Below, one piece after another: positions 53,036-61,298 of a stretch of 64,000 bases of DNA (position 1 is its first letter; each line of letters begins with the position of its first letter). This DNA is from CAMYOC01 sp963704875 (GTDB lineage Bacteria; Pseudomonadota; Gammaproteobacteria; Steroidobacterales; XN24): the NCBI GenBank assembly GCA_963704875.1, contig CAVPIA010000004.1:1-64000 (forward strand), in the 5' to 3' direction. The notes beneath the pieces are model-generated. The model was not told the origin of the DNA, made no database searches, and was given only the letters and a program-made list of their open reading frames with translations. The translations under genes and the position numbers were made by a program.

Positions 53036-54796
53036 CTATTGGAGATTCAGCTCTCTGGCCATTGCCTGCAGCCTGGGATCACCATGCATTGAACGCAGTT
53101 GAGGGAACCAGTCGAACAGCCACGGATACCACGGCAGTTTGGAATCCCGCGCCGCTTCGAGCCAGTGCATGGTCTGCTCGGTGTCACCCATCGCGCCATA
53201 GATCAGCACAAGCGCCAGTGCGTTGTCCGCTTCGGCCGGGATAGATTCGACGATGGCTCTGGCCTCGTCCATGCGACCGGCCCTGGCGTAGCTGTAGCCG
53301 CGGGCGAACGACCATAACGGGCTGTCCACCAGATTCGCATGCGCGGCGATTGCCTCATCATAGCGACCCAGCTCGAGATAGGCGTCGCCCAGCACCATCC
53401 ATGCAATCGGCCAGTCCTCGCGCAGGTTGAGCGTGGCCTCCGCTTGCGTAATCGCCTGTTCATACATGCCGGAACTGATGTACTGCGAGGCAAGCCAGGC
53501 GGAATAGAACGGCGATAGCGGGTCAAGTTCAACGGTGCGCTCGCCCGCCTCGAGGGCTTCTTTTTTGCGACCAAGCAATTCGAGCAGCCAGGCATAATGA
53601 TAGTAGGCGCTGACCAGGCTGGGATTAAGTTCTATGGCTTTGATAAAGGATTCTTCAGCACCCGCAACGTCCCACTCATAGTAGAGCCTGTACATACCGA
53701 CCGCAGCATGCGCTTCGGCCAGATTCGGGTCGAATTCCAGCGCGCGATCGGCGGCGGCCTTCGCACGGGGATACGCCCCCTCCGGATACGGGCTATGACC
53801 GAGCTTGGTGTAGCCGTAGGCGAGCCCGGCATAAGCCAGCGCGCTGGTCGGGTCGTTCTCGACCGCTTCGGTGAGAATCTCCACGCCGCGCCGGTACGCG
53901 TCCGGCGTCTCCTTGTGCATCTGAAACATGCCCTTCAGATAAGCTTCATAAGTCGCCGGATCGACCGTGCTCTCCTCGGATAACTCGCGCAGTTCCGCCG
54001 GAGTGAGCCGGACCTGGATCGCCTGTGCGATAGTTCTGGCGATCTCCCCTTGCAGCGCCAGCACGCTGTCGAGCTTGCGTATGTAGGTCTCCGCCCACAG
54101 GTGCTCATCGGTGGACGCGTCGATCAGCTGCACGATGATGCGTACGCTGTCGCCTTCGCGGGTCACCGAGCCCTCGACCACATTGGCCACGTTGAGCACG
54201 CTGCCAATCTCCGGCACTGACAGATTCTGATCGACCCGTTCGCTCGAGGTTCTGGAAATTACCTTTAGCGCAGTGATCTTGGCCAGACTGGTCAGCAACG
54301 CATCGTGCATGCCAACAGCGAAGTAGGCCTGGTCAGGATCTGTCGACAGATTGGCCAGCGGGAGAACGGCGATGGAACTGGTCTGTGCGTCGTCCAGGAC
54401 TGACCGGATCCCGCTATCGATATCGCGAACACCGCTGAATACGCCGTAGATGACAGCCAGAATCACAGCTGTCAGCGCGCCCAGGATCAGATAGTCGGGT
54501 TTCTTTAGCGACCTACCGCCAGGGGCATCGGAATCAACATCAGAACCGGTATCAGAATTGACGGGCGGCGTGCGCACAATGCCGGCCGTGGTGATGTCAT
54601 AGCGCCAGCCAAAGACCAGCGCGACGGGAAAGCCGATAATGACCGCCATCCAGACATAGGCCAACGCGCGGCCGGGCAATTCGAGCGACTGCATGGCCAG
54701 GTCGGCTACCTGCAGCACGACCCAGGCGCCCACCACATAGGCCCCGGCGACCCGAAAGACCCGGCGGCGACGCAGTTCCTGAAAAAAGGAAGGCAT
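53036..54796 (-). CDS. TolB-like/TPR membrane protein, paralogue 5
   Basis: 586 residues from ATG 54796 (MPSFFQELRRRRVFRVAGAY). Helices near 15-36, 46-65 and 97-117, then SSIAVLPLANLSTDPDQ, GMHDALLTSLAKI and ISRTSSERVDQN, the most diverged TolB-like core of the five. TPR-like hairpins run from about residue 270 to the end (for example EAHAAVGMYRLYYEW, EAITQAEATLNL). A family B palindrome is 47 bases upstream of the start. The C-terminus ends DPRLQAMARELNLQ, matching the DPRW block of the paralogues. Confidence 0.8.
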   Translation of the reverse strand: MPSFFQELRRRRVFRVAGAYVVGAWVVLQVADLAMQSLELPGRALAYVWMAVIIGFPVALVFGWRYDITTAGIVRTPPVNSDTGSDVDSDAPGGRSLKKPDYLILGALTAVILAVIYGVFSGVRDIDSGIRSVLDDAQTSSIAVLPLANLSTDPDQAYFAVGMHDALLTSLAKITALKVISRTSSERVDQNLSVPEIGSVLNVANVVEGSVTREGDSVRIIVQLIDASTDEHLWAETYIRKLDSVLALQGEIARTIAQAIQVRLTPAELRELSEESTVDPATYEAYLKGMFQMHKETPDAYRRGVEILTEAVENDPTSALAYAGLAYGYTKLGHSPYPEGAYPRAKAAADRALEFDPNLAEAHAAVGMYRLYYEWDVAGAEESFIKAIELNPSLVSAYYHYAWLLELLGRKKEALEAGERTVELDPLSPFYSAWLASQYISSGMYEQAITQAEATLNLREDWPIAWMVLGDAYLELGRYDEAIAAHANLVDSPLWSFARGYSYARAGRMDEARAIVESIPAEADNALALVLIYGAMGDTEQTMHWLEAARDSKLPWYPWLFDWFPQLRSMHGDPRLQAMARELNLQ

Positions 54797-54842
54797 CCCC
54801 CAAGATTAGGACAGCGGTGCCCGGTCTGCCGGACTGCGACCC

Positions 54843-54895
54843 AAAAGGGGTGTCAGGTTTGTTTTCATAGAAAGAACAGACCTGACGCCTTTTTC
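54843..54895. repeat. Palindromic repeat, family B, copy 2
   Basis: AAAAGGGGTGTCAGGTTTGT and ACAGACCTGACGCCTTTTTC arms around CATAGAAAGA. Near the promoter of the fifth TolB-TPR gene. Confidence 0.75.
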
Positions 54896-54939
54896 CTACC
54901 TGGACAGATTAGACGCCGACAGCGTCGCCAGGTCGGAGG

Positions 54940-55464
54940 CTATGAAGACAGGTGATGATCGACCATCAGCAAGCCGTCTTCCTGTCTGCACGCGGCTGTA
55001 TCTGAATAGTGCCCGATCAAGCCCTTCACTTTCTTGTTATCCGCCAGCAAGACAGCCTGGAGTCGTTCGACATGCCGCTCGGCGGCTGCGGCCGCGATTC
55101 GTTGCAGCAGCAGACCACCGATACCACGACCTTGCCATTTGTCGCCCACGGTAACGGCCAGCTCAGCAACAGTCGGATCGTGATCGCTCACGATAAAGCG
55201 CACCACACCAACGCCAGTCGGCTGGCCGCTGCCAGCATCATCACAGGTCGCAACGATCGCGTAATGGGTTTGCCCGTCGCACTCGGTCAGGAAGCGCAGC
55301 TCGCTATCGCTTAACACTGCCTTGGCCGCATGGAACCGGCTGCGGCGGGAGTCAGGCGACAAGCGAGAAAATGCTTCAGCCAGCGCGGCGCTGTCCGATG
55401 GCTGTATGGCGCGCAGTTCCAGCAGTGTTCCATCGGCGAGAGCAACCCGCTCTCGAAACGACAT
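54940..55464 (-). CDS. GNAT family N-acetyltransferase
   Basis: About 174 residues from ATG 55464. GNAT motifs: LRAIQPSDSAALAEAFSRLSP near the N-terminus, FIVSDHDPTVAELAVTVGD (strand before the coenzyme loop) and KWQGRGIGGLLLQRIA (Q/RxxGxG/A pyrophosphate loop), then VERLQAVLLADN. A domain of the acetyltransferase kind fused to many acetyl-CoA synthetases. The frame is open to 55566; a GTG (55476) is also plausible. Target unknown. Confidence 0.82.
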   Translation of the reverse strand: MSFRERVALADGTLLELRAIQPSDSAALAEAFSRLSPDSRRSRFHAAKAVLSDSELRFLTECDGQTHYAIVATCDDAGSGQPTGVGVVRFIVSDHDPTVAELAVTVGDKWQGRGIGGLLLQRIAAAAAERHVERLQAVLLADNKKVKGLIGHYSDTAACRQEDGLLMVDHHLSS

Positions 55465-55534
55465 GCCGTACTTCACGGTGCGCGTAATAGGCGCTGAGTG
55501 GCGCCAGGCATCCGATTCGCGTGCCTGTCGCCAG

Positions 55535-55831
55535 TCATCTTGTTGGCGACGGCGTCGGTCGCCCACTCTCCAGGTGTGTGGCGGGCGACACCGCGGCGAC
55601 CTTTGACCGCAGGGAGCTCAGATAACGCGCGTACGGGTTGGCTTTGTAGCCGAGTTGATCAATCGCCTGCTGGACCCGGCGCCGTGTCGTCTCTCTGACG
55701 TGCGGCTCTCCGTTGGCCACACGTGAGACCGTCTTGATCGACACGCCGGCCAGGTTCGCCACGTCGACTATCGTGACTATTGTCGCCTGTTCCTGATCAG
55801 TGGCCAGCTGGGTATTCGTTGCCTGTCTCAT
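55535..55831 (-). pseudogene. Truncated LacI-family regulator (DNA-binding domain only)
   Basis: 99 codons give the LacI helix-turn-helix (TIVDVANLAGVSIKTVSRVA) and hinge (GYKANPYARYLSSLRS), then KVAAVSPATHLESGRPTPSPTR with no relation to a ligand domain. The remaining two-thirds are missing; a GNAT gene starts about 70 bases downstream. A remnant, or conceivably a ligand-free repressor. It resembles the intact LacI at 11.07 kb in the HTH. Confidence 0.75.
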
Positions 55832-56021
55832 AGCACATCCTCACGAGCTGTCTTTCTGGGCGTTCTTCCAGCGCGTGCTGGCCGTACGTCATGGCAGTGG
55901 GTTCGGAACTCATCGGCCGTGTTTCGGACCACAATGGGATCACAATGGCGGCGGCCTCCAAGCCCTCGATTCGTTACTCGATGTGCCAGGATCAGGCATG
56001 AGCCCTGCCTGGCATGCGGTC

Positions 56022-56285
56022 TCAGATCCAGAACACCTGTCGCAGCGGCATCGAGAATTTGCTGTAACTTGAATGGCTGCGCTGCGCGGATGCACCGTGA
56101 TCGCCGGAGCCAGACTCAATCTGCGCCGCGTCGCGTCGCGTTACAGCGGGCTGCGCGGGCGCCAGGCTGCCGGGCCCGGAAGCCGTGTAATTGGCCATCG
56201 TCTGGCAGGCGACATCCAGCATGCGCCGCGACCACGATGAGCGCCCGGGCGTCGTAATGTGTTCAATGTTTTCGAGAGTACTCAT
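56022..56285 (-). CDS. Small hypothetical protein
   Basis: About 87 residues from ATG 56285, which is eight bases after GGAGGG. It begins STLENIEHITTPGRSSWSRR and has no recognisable domain; composition is Ser/Ala/Arg-rich. Support rests on the ribosome site alone. It lies between a LysR gene and the truncated LacI on the same strand. Confidence 0.4.
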   Translation of the reverse strand: MSTLENIEHITTPGRSSWSRRMLDVACQTMANYTASGPGSLAPAQPAVTRRDAAQIESGSGDHGASAQRSHSSYSKFSMPLRQVFWI

Positions 56286-56416
56286 GGGCCAACCCTCCGG
56301 TCCTTTCATTACTCGAGTGTTAGGGCGCGCGATCTGCGCACCGACTTGAGCGTTAATCTAGGGGCGAAGGGCGGCGTCTACAAACGAAAAAAACTAGCCG
56401 CTAGGCTTAGAAAAAT

Positions 56417-57337
56417 TCATGTCAGCGGGGAGAAGGTCTTGAGCACCCATTTTCGCAGCGCCTGGACCGCGGGTGTTTCGGCCACATCCGGCGAGGACAC
56501 GAAATAAAACCGGTCCTTGGTCGGTGCCTCGTGTTCGTACAGCGGTACAAGCTGGCCGGACGCAAACAGCTGCTGGCTCAGCGGCATCGGCACGATCGCC
56601 ACCCCCAGCTCCTGCTGGGCCGCGCGCACCACGGCGACGGTGGAATTGAGCTCAATGATTCTCAGCGGCTTTGGCAGCTCGACACCTGCGGAGTCCTTCC
56701 ATAGTTGCCACTGGTCGCTGCGCTGGCTGTGAACGATCATCGGGAACGGGTGCACGATCTTTTTGCGCTTGTCGACGATCTTCTTGTACAGCGCTGGCGA
56801 ACAGGCAGGTATCAGCCGCAGCGGATAAAACGCATCGGCGACCAGGTTCGGCGGCGCACTTCTGAACACCCGGATTGACACATCAGCCACCGGCGGGTGG
56901 AGTTCCCAGGCCTCATTACTGGTGTCGATCTGCATGTCGATATCCGGATGCAGCGCAGAAAATTCCGAAAGCCGCGGGACAAACAGCTCGCTGGCAAAGA
57001 ACGGCTGCACCGAGATGCGCAGGGACTGGCGCTGATGTCTGTTGCGAAACCGCGACATGACCAGACTGATCTGACGCAGCAGCGGGTCGATGTCGTCAAA
57101 CAATGCCTGACCCGCCTCGGTCAGTGTCAGCGTACGCGCACTCCGATCGAACAGGCTGACGCCCAGCTCCTCTTCCAGCCCTTTGACCTGATGACTGACC
57201 GCCGAGGCGGTCACAAACAACTCCTCTGCCGCCAGTTTGAAACTCTGATGTCTGGCGGCAGCACAGAAACTGCGCAGGGCCCGCAAAGGACTCTGCCGGT
57301 TGCTGATTTCCGTCACTGGAGCTTTCGTTTTTGGCAT
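56417..57337 (-). CDS. LysR-family transcriptional regulator
   Basis: 306 residues. Winged helix at the N-terminus (LRALRSFCAAARHQSFKLAA, LFVTASAVSHQVKGLEEELG), with FDRSARTLTLTEAG, then a periplasmic-binding-like effector domain (LRISVQPFFASELFVPRL, NSTVAVVRAAQQELGVAIVP, LQALRKWVL-like QALRKWVLKTF). The pattern is like GcvA-type LysR. No divergent target gene is obvious: the neighbour at 57735 is on the same strand. Effector unknown. Confidence 0.9.
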   Translation of the reverse strand: MPKTKAPVTEISNRQSPLRALRSFCAAARHQSFKLAAEELFVTASAVSHQVKGLEEELGVSLFDRSARTLTLTEAGQALFDDIDPLLRQISLVMSRFRNRHQRQSLRISVQPFFASELFVPRLSEFSALHPDIDMQIDTSNEAWELHPPVADVSIRVFRSAPPNLVADAFYPLRLIPACSPALYKKIVDKRKKIVHPFPMIVHSQRSDQWQLWKDSAGVELPKPLRIIELNSTVAVVRAAQQELGVAIVPMPLSQQLFASGQLVPLYEHEAPTKDRFYFVSSPDVAETPAVQALRKWVLKTFSPLT

Positions 57338-57734
57338 CTCAGGACCCTACCAGATTCCGGTGGCCCATTGATGAAACAGGACCCCGCCGACTGATTTCAA
57401 TCCGACCCGCGTTCCGTGGGGAAAAACGCGCTGGCGGAAGATACCGTTGTTCAGGCAATCACCGACACTTTTTCCAGAGACGTTGGTCTCTGAACCCTTC
57501 TTCCCCAAAAGCTTCAATCCGGCATGCAATCCAGACCCATCCTGGGCTATGGATTAAACAGAGACCTGTAAAACATTCTCACACCTGGCGGCGCAAACAT
57601 CGGCTATTTCCACGCATGTTGAAGCCGCATCACCGGAGCGTGCAAAAAGGTGTCAGTTTTTTTCGAAGAAAATAAACCTGACACCTTTTTCTTGAGCGAA
57701 ATGGCTCAGGACGGAGATACATGGTCATGGTCCC
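57338..57734. other. Intergenic region with family C and family B repeats
   Basis: About 397 bases between the LysR start and the end of the CadC-like gene. It contains a small family C palindrome (57474-57497: CCAGAGACG, TT, GGTCTCTG) and a family B palindrome (57643-57691). No gene is supported. Confidence 0.55.
57643..57691. repeat. Palindromic repeat, family B, copy 3
   Basis: AAAAAGGTGTCAGTTTTTTT and AAAATAAACCTGACACCTTT arms around CGAAG, ending TTTTTC. It lies 44 bases past the stop of the CadC-like gene and may act as its terminator. Confidence 0.75.
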
Positions 57735-59573
57735 CTAATTGAAACCGACTTCCGTCAGCAACGCGCCATATCTGGGATCGTCGCGATAGTCGTCGAGCAT
57801 CATGTCTGACTTCAGAAACATCATGCCCCGGTCGCGCGCGGCCAGGGCGGCGTCCAGCGCAGCGAATCCATTGTCTGCATCACCCGCCGCGAAATAGATG
57901 CTGGCCAGCAGTGTTGGCGGAACATATTCGCTCTCGGCAGCGGTGTTGAATTCTTCCAGTAGTTGCTGGGCCTCGGCATTGCGGCCCGCCTTGTAACAGG
58001 CCACCGCGAGGTGCGCCAGCTGTCGCGGATTCCGCCCCTGCTCGCGCATGTCTGTTTCGAACGCCGCGACCGCCTCGTCGATGTTCCCCATGCCGAGATG
58101 GGCGAAACCCACGATCGACCAGGTATCGGCGTGCTGTCTGCCAAGCTTCGCCTGTTCGATGGCCCGCGGGTATTGCCTGGCGCTGATAAATGTCCAGGCC
58201 GCATTGATCCGGACATAGGGGTCGTCCGGAAACGCGGCGATGCGTTGTTCCAGCAGCGCGATGGCTTCTTCGTGACGAAGCTGGCTCGACAGGAACAGCG
58301 CATAGCCGAGCACGTTGAGCGGATCTAGCTCCATCGTCTTCAGGTATTCGCGTTCCGCCGCGGCGAAGTCCCAGTCGTACCAGGCCAGGATGTCGGCATA
58401 CAGGGTGCGGGCATCGGCCAGCTGGTTGTTGATCGACAGCGCCCGGGTGACCGCTTCTTTGGCTTTGGGAAACACTTCGCGTGGCGGCTGCCGGCCGTAG
58501 ATCGTGCCGACAAAACTGTATGCCCAACCGAGCTGAGCGTAGGCCTCGGCAAATTCCGGGTCTATATCCACTGCCTGTTCGAGGTAGTTGATGGCGAGTT
58601 CCAGGTCTTCCGGCGTTTGCTGGTAGGTGTGATAGCGGCCGATCAGGTATGCGTCATACGCGGCAATGCTGGCCGTAGGCAATGGCACATTGGCGGCCGT
58701 CTCGTCAGCAGCGAACTCCAGCGCCAGCGCCTGACCAATCTGCTCGGCGACATCCTGCTGGATGGAAAACACGTTCTCGACCGAGAGCTCGCGATCATAG
58801 GTCTCCGCCCAGAGGTGGCGGTCGGTCTGCGCGTCGATCAGCTGGACGGTAATGCGTACCCGATCGTCCTCGATACGGATACTGCTCTCGATCACCCCGC
58901 TCACGCCGATTTCGCGGGCGATTTCAGGCAGCGTCATATCGGTAGATCGATATTTCTCGACCGAGGTGCGCGAGGCCACCTCCAGGTTCTCCAGCCGGGT
59001 CAACCGGGTCAGCAATTCGTCCTGCATACCGTCAGCAAAATAGCGGTGGTCCTGGTTCGGGCTGAGATCGCTAAACGGCAGCACCGCAATCGAACGGATG
59101 CCTGGCGCGGTCGGCGGCTGGTCCGGGCCGTCATTAAATAAGGTGAACCACAAGATTGCCGCGACCAGGAGGCCGGCAACAGCGGCCAGCGCCGGCCACT
59201 TGTTGCGCGCCGGCGAACCCGGGTCGGGCGTGGCCAGCGGTTTGACCTGGCAGATGAGCCGATAACCGCGTCCCCTGACCGATGATACATAGCGTGGGTC
59301 CTGGCCATCCTCGCCGAGCGATTGTCTGAGCAGGCGGACGCGCTGGGACAGCGTCTCATCGCTGACCACGACCTCATCCCATACCTCACGGATCAGCTCA
59401 TCCTTGCTGATCGGGTCAGGTGCGTGCCGGATCAGGGCCGCCAGCAGCCGGAACGAGAGCGCCGGCAAGCCGATCAGCTCACCGCCCCGCCTGACCGTCT
59501 GCCGGGTGAGATCAACCTCCAGATCCAGGACCTCGCAACGGCCGTCCCGGGCGACCTGATCGGTCTCAATCAT
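57735..59573 (-). CDS. CadC-like regulator: OmpR-type DNA-binding head, one helix, TolB-like and TPR periplasmic part
   Basis: 612 residues. Residues 10-110 form an OmpR/PhoB-type winged helix (LIGLPALSFRLLAALIRHAP, SKDELIREVWDEVVVSDETL, RYVSSVRGRGYRLI). A single helix near 125-147 (LAAVAGLLVAAILWFTLF) is followed by a TolB-like domain (IRSIAVLPFSDLSPN, GMQDELLTRLTRLENL, ASRTSVEKYRSTD) and TPR repeats to the end (DDPRYGALLTEVGFN). So it is a CadC-type membrane-bound transcription factor carrying the same sensory half as the five membrane paralogues. It is divergent from an outer-membrane barrel gene, with phased repeats in the shared region. Confidence 0.85.
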   Translation of the reverse strand: MIETDQVARDGRCEVLDLEVDLTRQTVRRGGELIGLPALSFRLLAALIRHAPDPISKDELIREVWDEVVVSDETLSQRVRLLRQSLGEDGQDPRYVSSVRGRGYRLICQVKPLATPDPGSPARNKWPALAAVAGLLVAAILWFTLFNDGPDQPPTAPGIRSIAVLPFSDLSPNQDHRYFADGMQDELLTRLTRLENLEVASRTSVEKYRSTDMTLPEIAREIGVSGVIESSIRIEDDRVRITVQLIDAQTDRHLWAETYDRELSVENVFSIQQDVAEQIGQALALEFAADETAANVPLPTASIAAYDAYLIGRYHTYQQTPEDLELAINYLEQAVDIDPEFAEAYAQLGWAYSFVGTIYGRQPPREVFPKAKEAVTRALSINNQLADARTLYADILAWYDWDFAAAEREYLKTMELDPLNVLGYALFLSSQLRHEEAIALLEQRIAAFPDDPYVRINAAWTFISARQYPRAIEQAKLGRQHADTWSIVGFAHLGMGNIDEAVAAFETDMREQGRNPRQLAHLAVACYKAGRNAEAQQLLEEFNTAAESEYVPPTLLASIYFAAGDADNGFAALDAALAARDRGMMFLKSDMMLDDYRDDPRYGALLTEVGFN

Positions 59574-59631
59574 GTCCGGCGGCAGGCATGGTCAGTGATC
59601 ATAAGTAATTGATAAAAAAGGAATAAAAGTA

Positions 59632-59669
59632 GCTTCAAGGACTCTTCATGATTCTTCATCGAGTCTTCA
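59632..59669. promoter_or_regulatory. Four phased CTTCA repeats between the CadC-like and barrel genes
   Basis: The hexamers GCTTCA (59632), TCTTCA (59643), TCTTCA (59653) and TCTTCA (59664) begin 11, 10 and 11 bases apart, that is on one face of the helix. OmpR/PhoB-type winged-helix proteins bind direct repeats at such spacing. This lies 59 bases upstream of the CadC-like start and 110 bases before the barrel start, so it is the best candidate operator of the CadC-like regulator. Confidence 0.6.
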
Positions 59670-59779
59670 GCAAGTTTAACGGAAATGCCCCTATGGTGCG
59701 CGACATCCACTTTGGACAACAAAGGAAGTGGCCCGGCAATTGGGCCGCGACCACTTCAACAACGCATGAGGACCAGGAC

Positions 59780-60340
59780 ATGAACAAGCGGATATTGGCA
59801 GTGACTGTGTTGATGAGCATGTTTGCCGGCGCACCCCAGGGTGCACTGGCCGGAGACGGCTTCTATGTCGGCGCCAGCATCGGGTCGGCGCAATTGAACG
59901 ACGACTTTGACGGGCTGGACGTAGACGACGACACGGTCGCTTACCGGATCGTCGGCGGCTGGCGGGTCAATCGCTACTTCGGGCTAGAAGCCGGCTATCA
60001 GAATTTTGGCGATTTCGAGCAGAACGTGACGATCAACGGCGTCACCAGCAAAGCCAAGCTGAGCGCCGATGGCTATACGTTTGGCGTGACCGGCAGCTAC
60101 CCGGTGTCAGACCGCGTGGAAGTCTTTGGCCGCGGCGGGTGGTTCTTCTGGGACGGCAACGCAGACGTTAATAATGTGAGCCAGGCATCGCCGGAAGACA
60201 CCAACCTGTACTACGGCGCGGGACTCAGCTTCGGGCTGAGCAAACGGTTTCACATCAACACCGACTGGACGCGGTTCGAACTCAAGAGCACCGAAAGCGA
60301 TGTCTTCTCCGTCGGTCTCCAATACCGCTTCGGCAAATAA
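59780..60340 (+). CDS. Outer-membrane beta-barrel protein (OmpA-like barrel)
   Basis: About 186 residues. Signal peptide ending near GALAGDGF, then an eight-strand barrel pattern: FYVGASIGSAQL, AYRIVGGWRVNRYFGLEAGYQNFGDF, GYTFGVTGSYPVSDRVEVFGRGG, LYYGAGLSFGLSKRFHINTDWTRF, and a C-terminal aromatic SVGLQYRFGK. It resembles the surface barrel family that includes OmpW-like and OmpA N-terminal barrels. ATG 59780 has GGACCAGGAC before it. Probably regulated by the CadC-like protein whose gene is divergent. Confidence 0.85.
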   Translation: MNKRILAVTVLMSMFAGAPQGALAGDGFYVGASIGSAQLNDDFDGLDVDDDTVAYRIVGGWRVNRYFGLEAGYQNFGDFEQNVTINGVTSKAKLSADGYTFGVTGSYPVSDRVEVFGRGGWFFWDGNADVNNVSQASPEDTNLYYGAGLSFGLSKRFHINTDWTRFELKSTESDVFSVGLQYRFGK

Positions 60341-60357
60341 CCCGGAGCAAGCTATTT

Positions 60358-60387
60358 GGTGGTCAGAGTCGTTTGACTCTGACCACC
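60358..60387. repeat. Palindromic repeat, family C-like, copy 6
   Basis: GGTGGTCAGAGTC and GACTCTGACCACC, 13-base exact arms around GTTT. It starts 18 bases after the barrel gene stop. Confidence 0.8.
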
Positions 60388-60427
60388 CATCTTTGCCCGC
60401 CTGATTCCGGAACCTTTGTTTGGTCAA

Positions 60428-60462
60428 AAAAACCCGCAACGAGGGGCGGGTTTTCTCTTTTT
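60428..60462. terminator. Bidirectional terminator between the barrel and PEP-CTERM genes
   Basis: AAAAAACCCGC / GCGGGTTTT stem with loop AACGAGGG-like bases, T-run on the plus strand and A-run before it, so it can work for both convergent genes. Confidence 0.8.
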
Positions 60463-60471
60463 GCAAGGCTA

Positions 60472-60978
60472 TCAGGCGTTGCGTTTTCTTCGCGCAAATC
60501 CGAATCCCGCCAGGCCGAGACCCAACAGGGCCAGCGAGCCGGGCTCCGGAACAGTCTCGGCCATCGATGCCGAGTAATTTCCAAACAGACCGGACTCATT
60601 CTCTATGTCACCTATAAAGAAAGTGCCGTCGCCAAAATGGACAAAGCTTCTGCCGTCGTCGCCCGGGAATCCGGTAATTTCGCCGTCAGGAATCTCCACC
60701 TGGAAAACCGGTTCGTTACCGAGAAGAATGTCAGCGATAAAAGCGGCACCGGGCCCAAACGGGAGAACATTTACGAATCCGCTCTCGCTGCCGACGCCGG
60801 GAAAATTCCAGCTCCACTCGATAATTTCATCTGAAACATCGTCGTAGACATAGATTCCCGTGCCACTGATCGGACCACCGTAAGTCAGATCAATGGTGAC
60901 AAGGCCCGCCCAGGCGGGGCTCGAAGAGAGCGCAAAAGCAGCAATCAGACTCGCTGCAACCAGTTTCAAACGTGTCAT
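60472..60978 (-). CDS. PEP-CTERM sorting-domain protein
   Basis: About 168 residues. Signal peptide ending near PAWAGL and a secreted beta-rich body (VTIDLTYGGPISGTGIYVYD, DDGRSFVHFGDGTFFIGDIENES). The C-terminus is a textbook PEP-CTERM: VPEPGS, a hydrophobic helix, then the basic tail RRKRNA. Such proteins are processed by exosortase and belong with exopolysaccharide systems, so a dedicated sorting system must exist elsewhere in this genome. Body function unknown. Confidence 0.92.
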   Translation of the reverse strand: MTRLKLVAASLIAAFALSSSPAWAGLVTIDLTYGGPISGTGIYVYDDVSDEIIEWSWNFPGVGSESGFVNVLPFGPGAAFIADILLGNEPVFQVEIPDGEITGFPGDDGRSFVHFGDGTFFIGDIENESGLFGNYSASMAETVPEPGSLALLGLGLAGFGFARRKRNA

Positions 60979-61298
60979 TAGGTGGCTTCCTGTGTCCTGG
61001 TGATGATGTCCCAAGATCACGTTGAGTCGTGTTCCGGGCTGTACTTAAGTGATTGCGCTGCAATAAACAGGCCAAAACAATAATTCTGTAAATACAACTG
61101 GTTACAAGGGCCGATATCTTGGAGTGTATAACATCCCGACATTTTTCCCGGGGTCCGACCAGGGAATGTAAAGTCTTTCGACAAGCCCTGTAGACCGTCG
61201 GGTCCGGCGCCGTGTCGAGAATATCAGCCACCTTTGTCTGCGGGGCGAACAGGGTCAGAGACGTATGCCGTCTCTGACACCAACGACCCTGAAGCGGA
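60979..61298. other. Intergenic region with a family C repeat
   Basis: About 320 bases between the PEP-CTERM start and the end of the ankyrin gene. The family C-like palindrome (61252-61281: GGGTCAGAGACG and CGTCTCTGACACC around TATGC) lies near the ankyrin 3' end. The AT-rich 61060-61120 probably holds the PEP-CTERM promoter. Confidence 0.55.
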
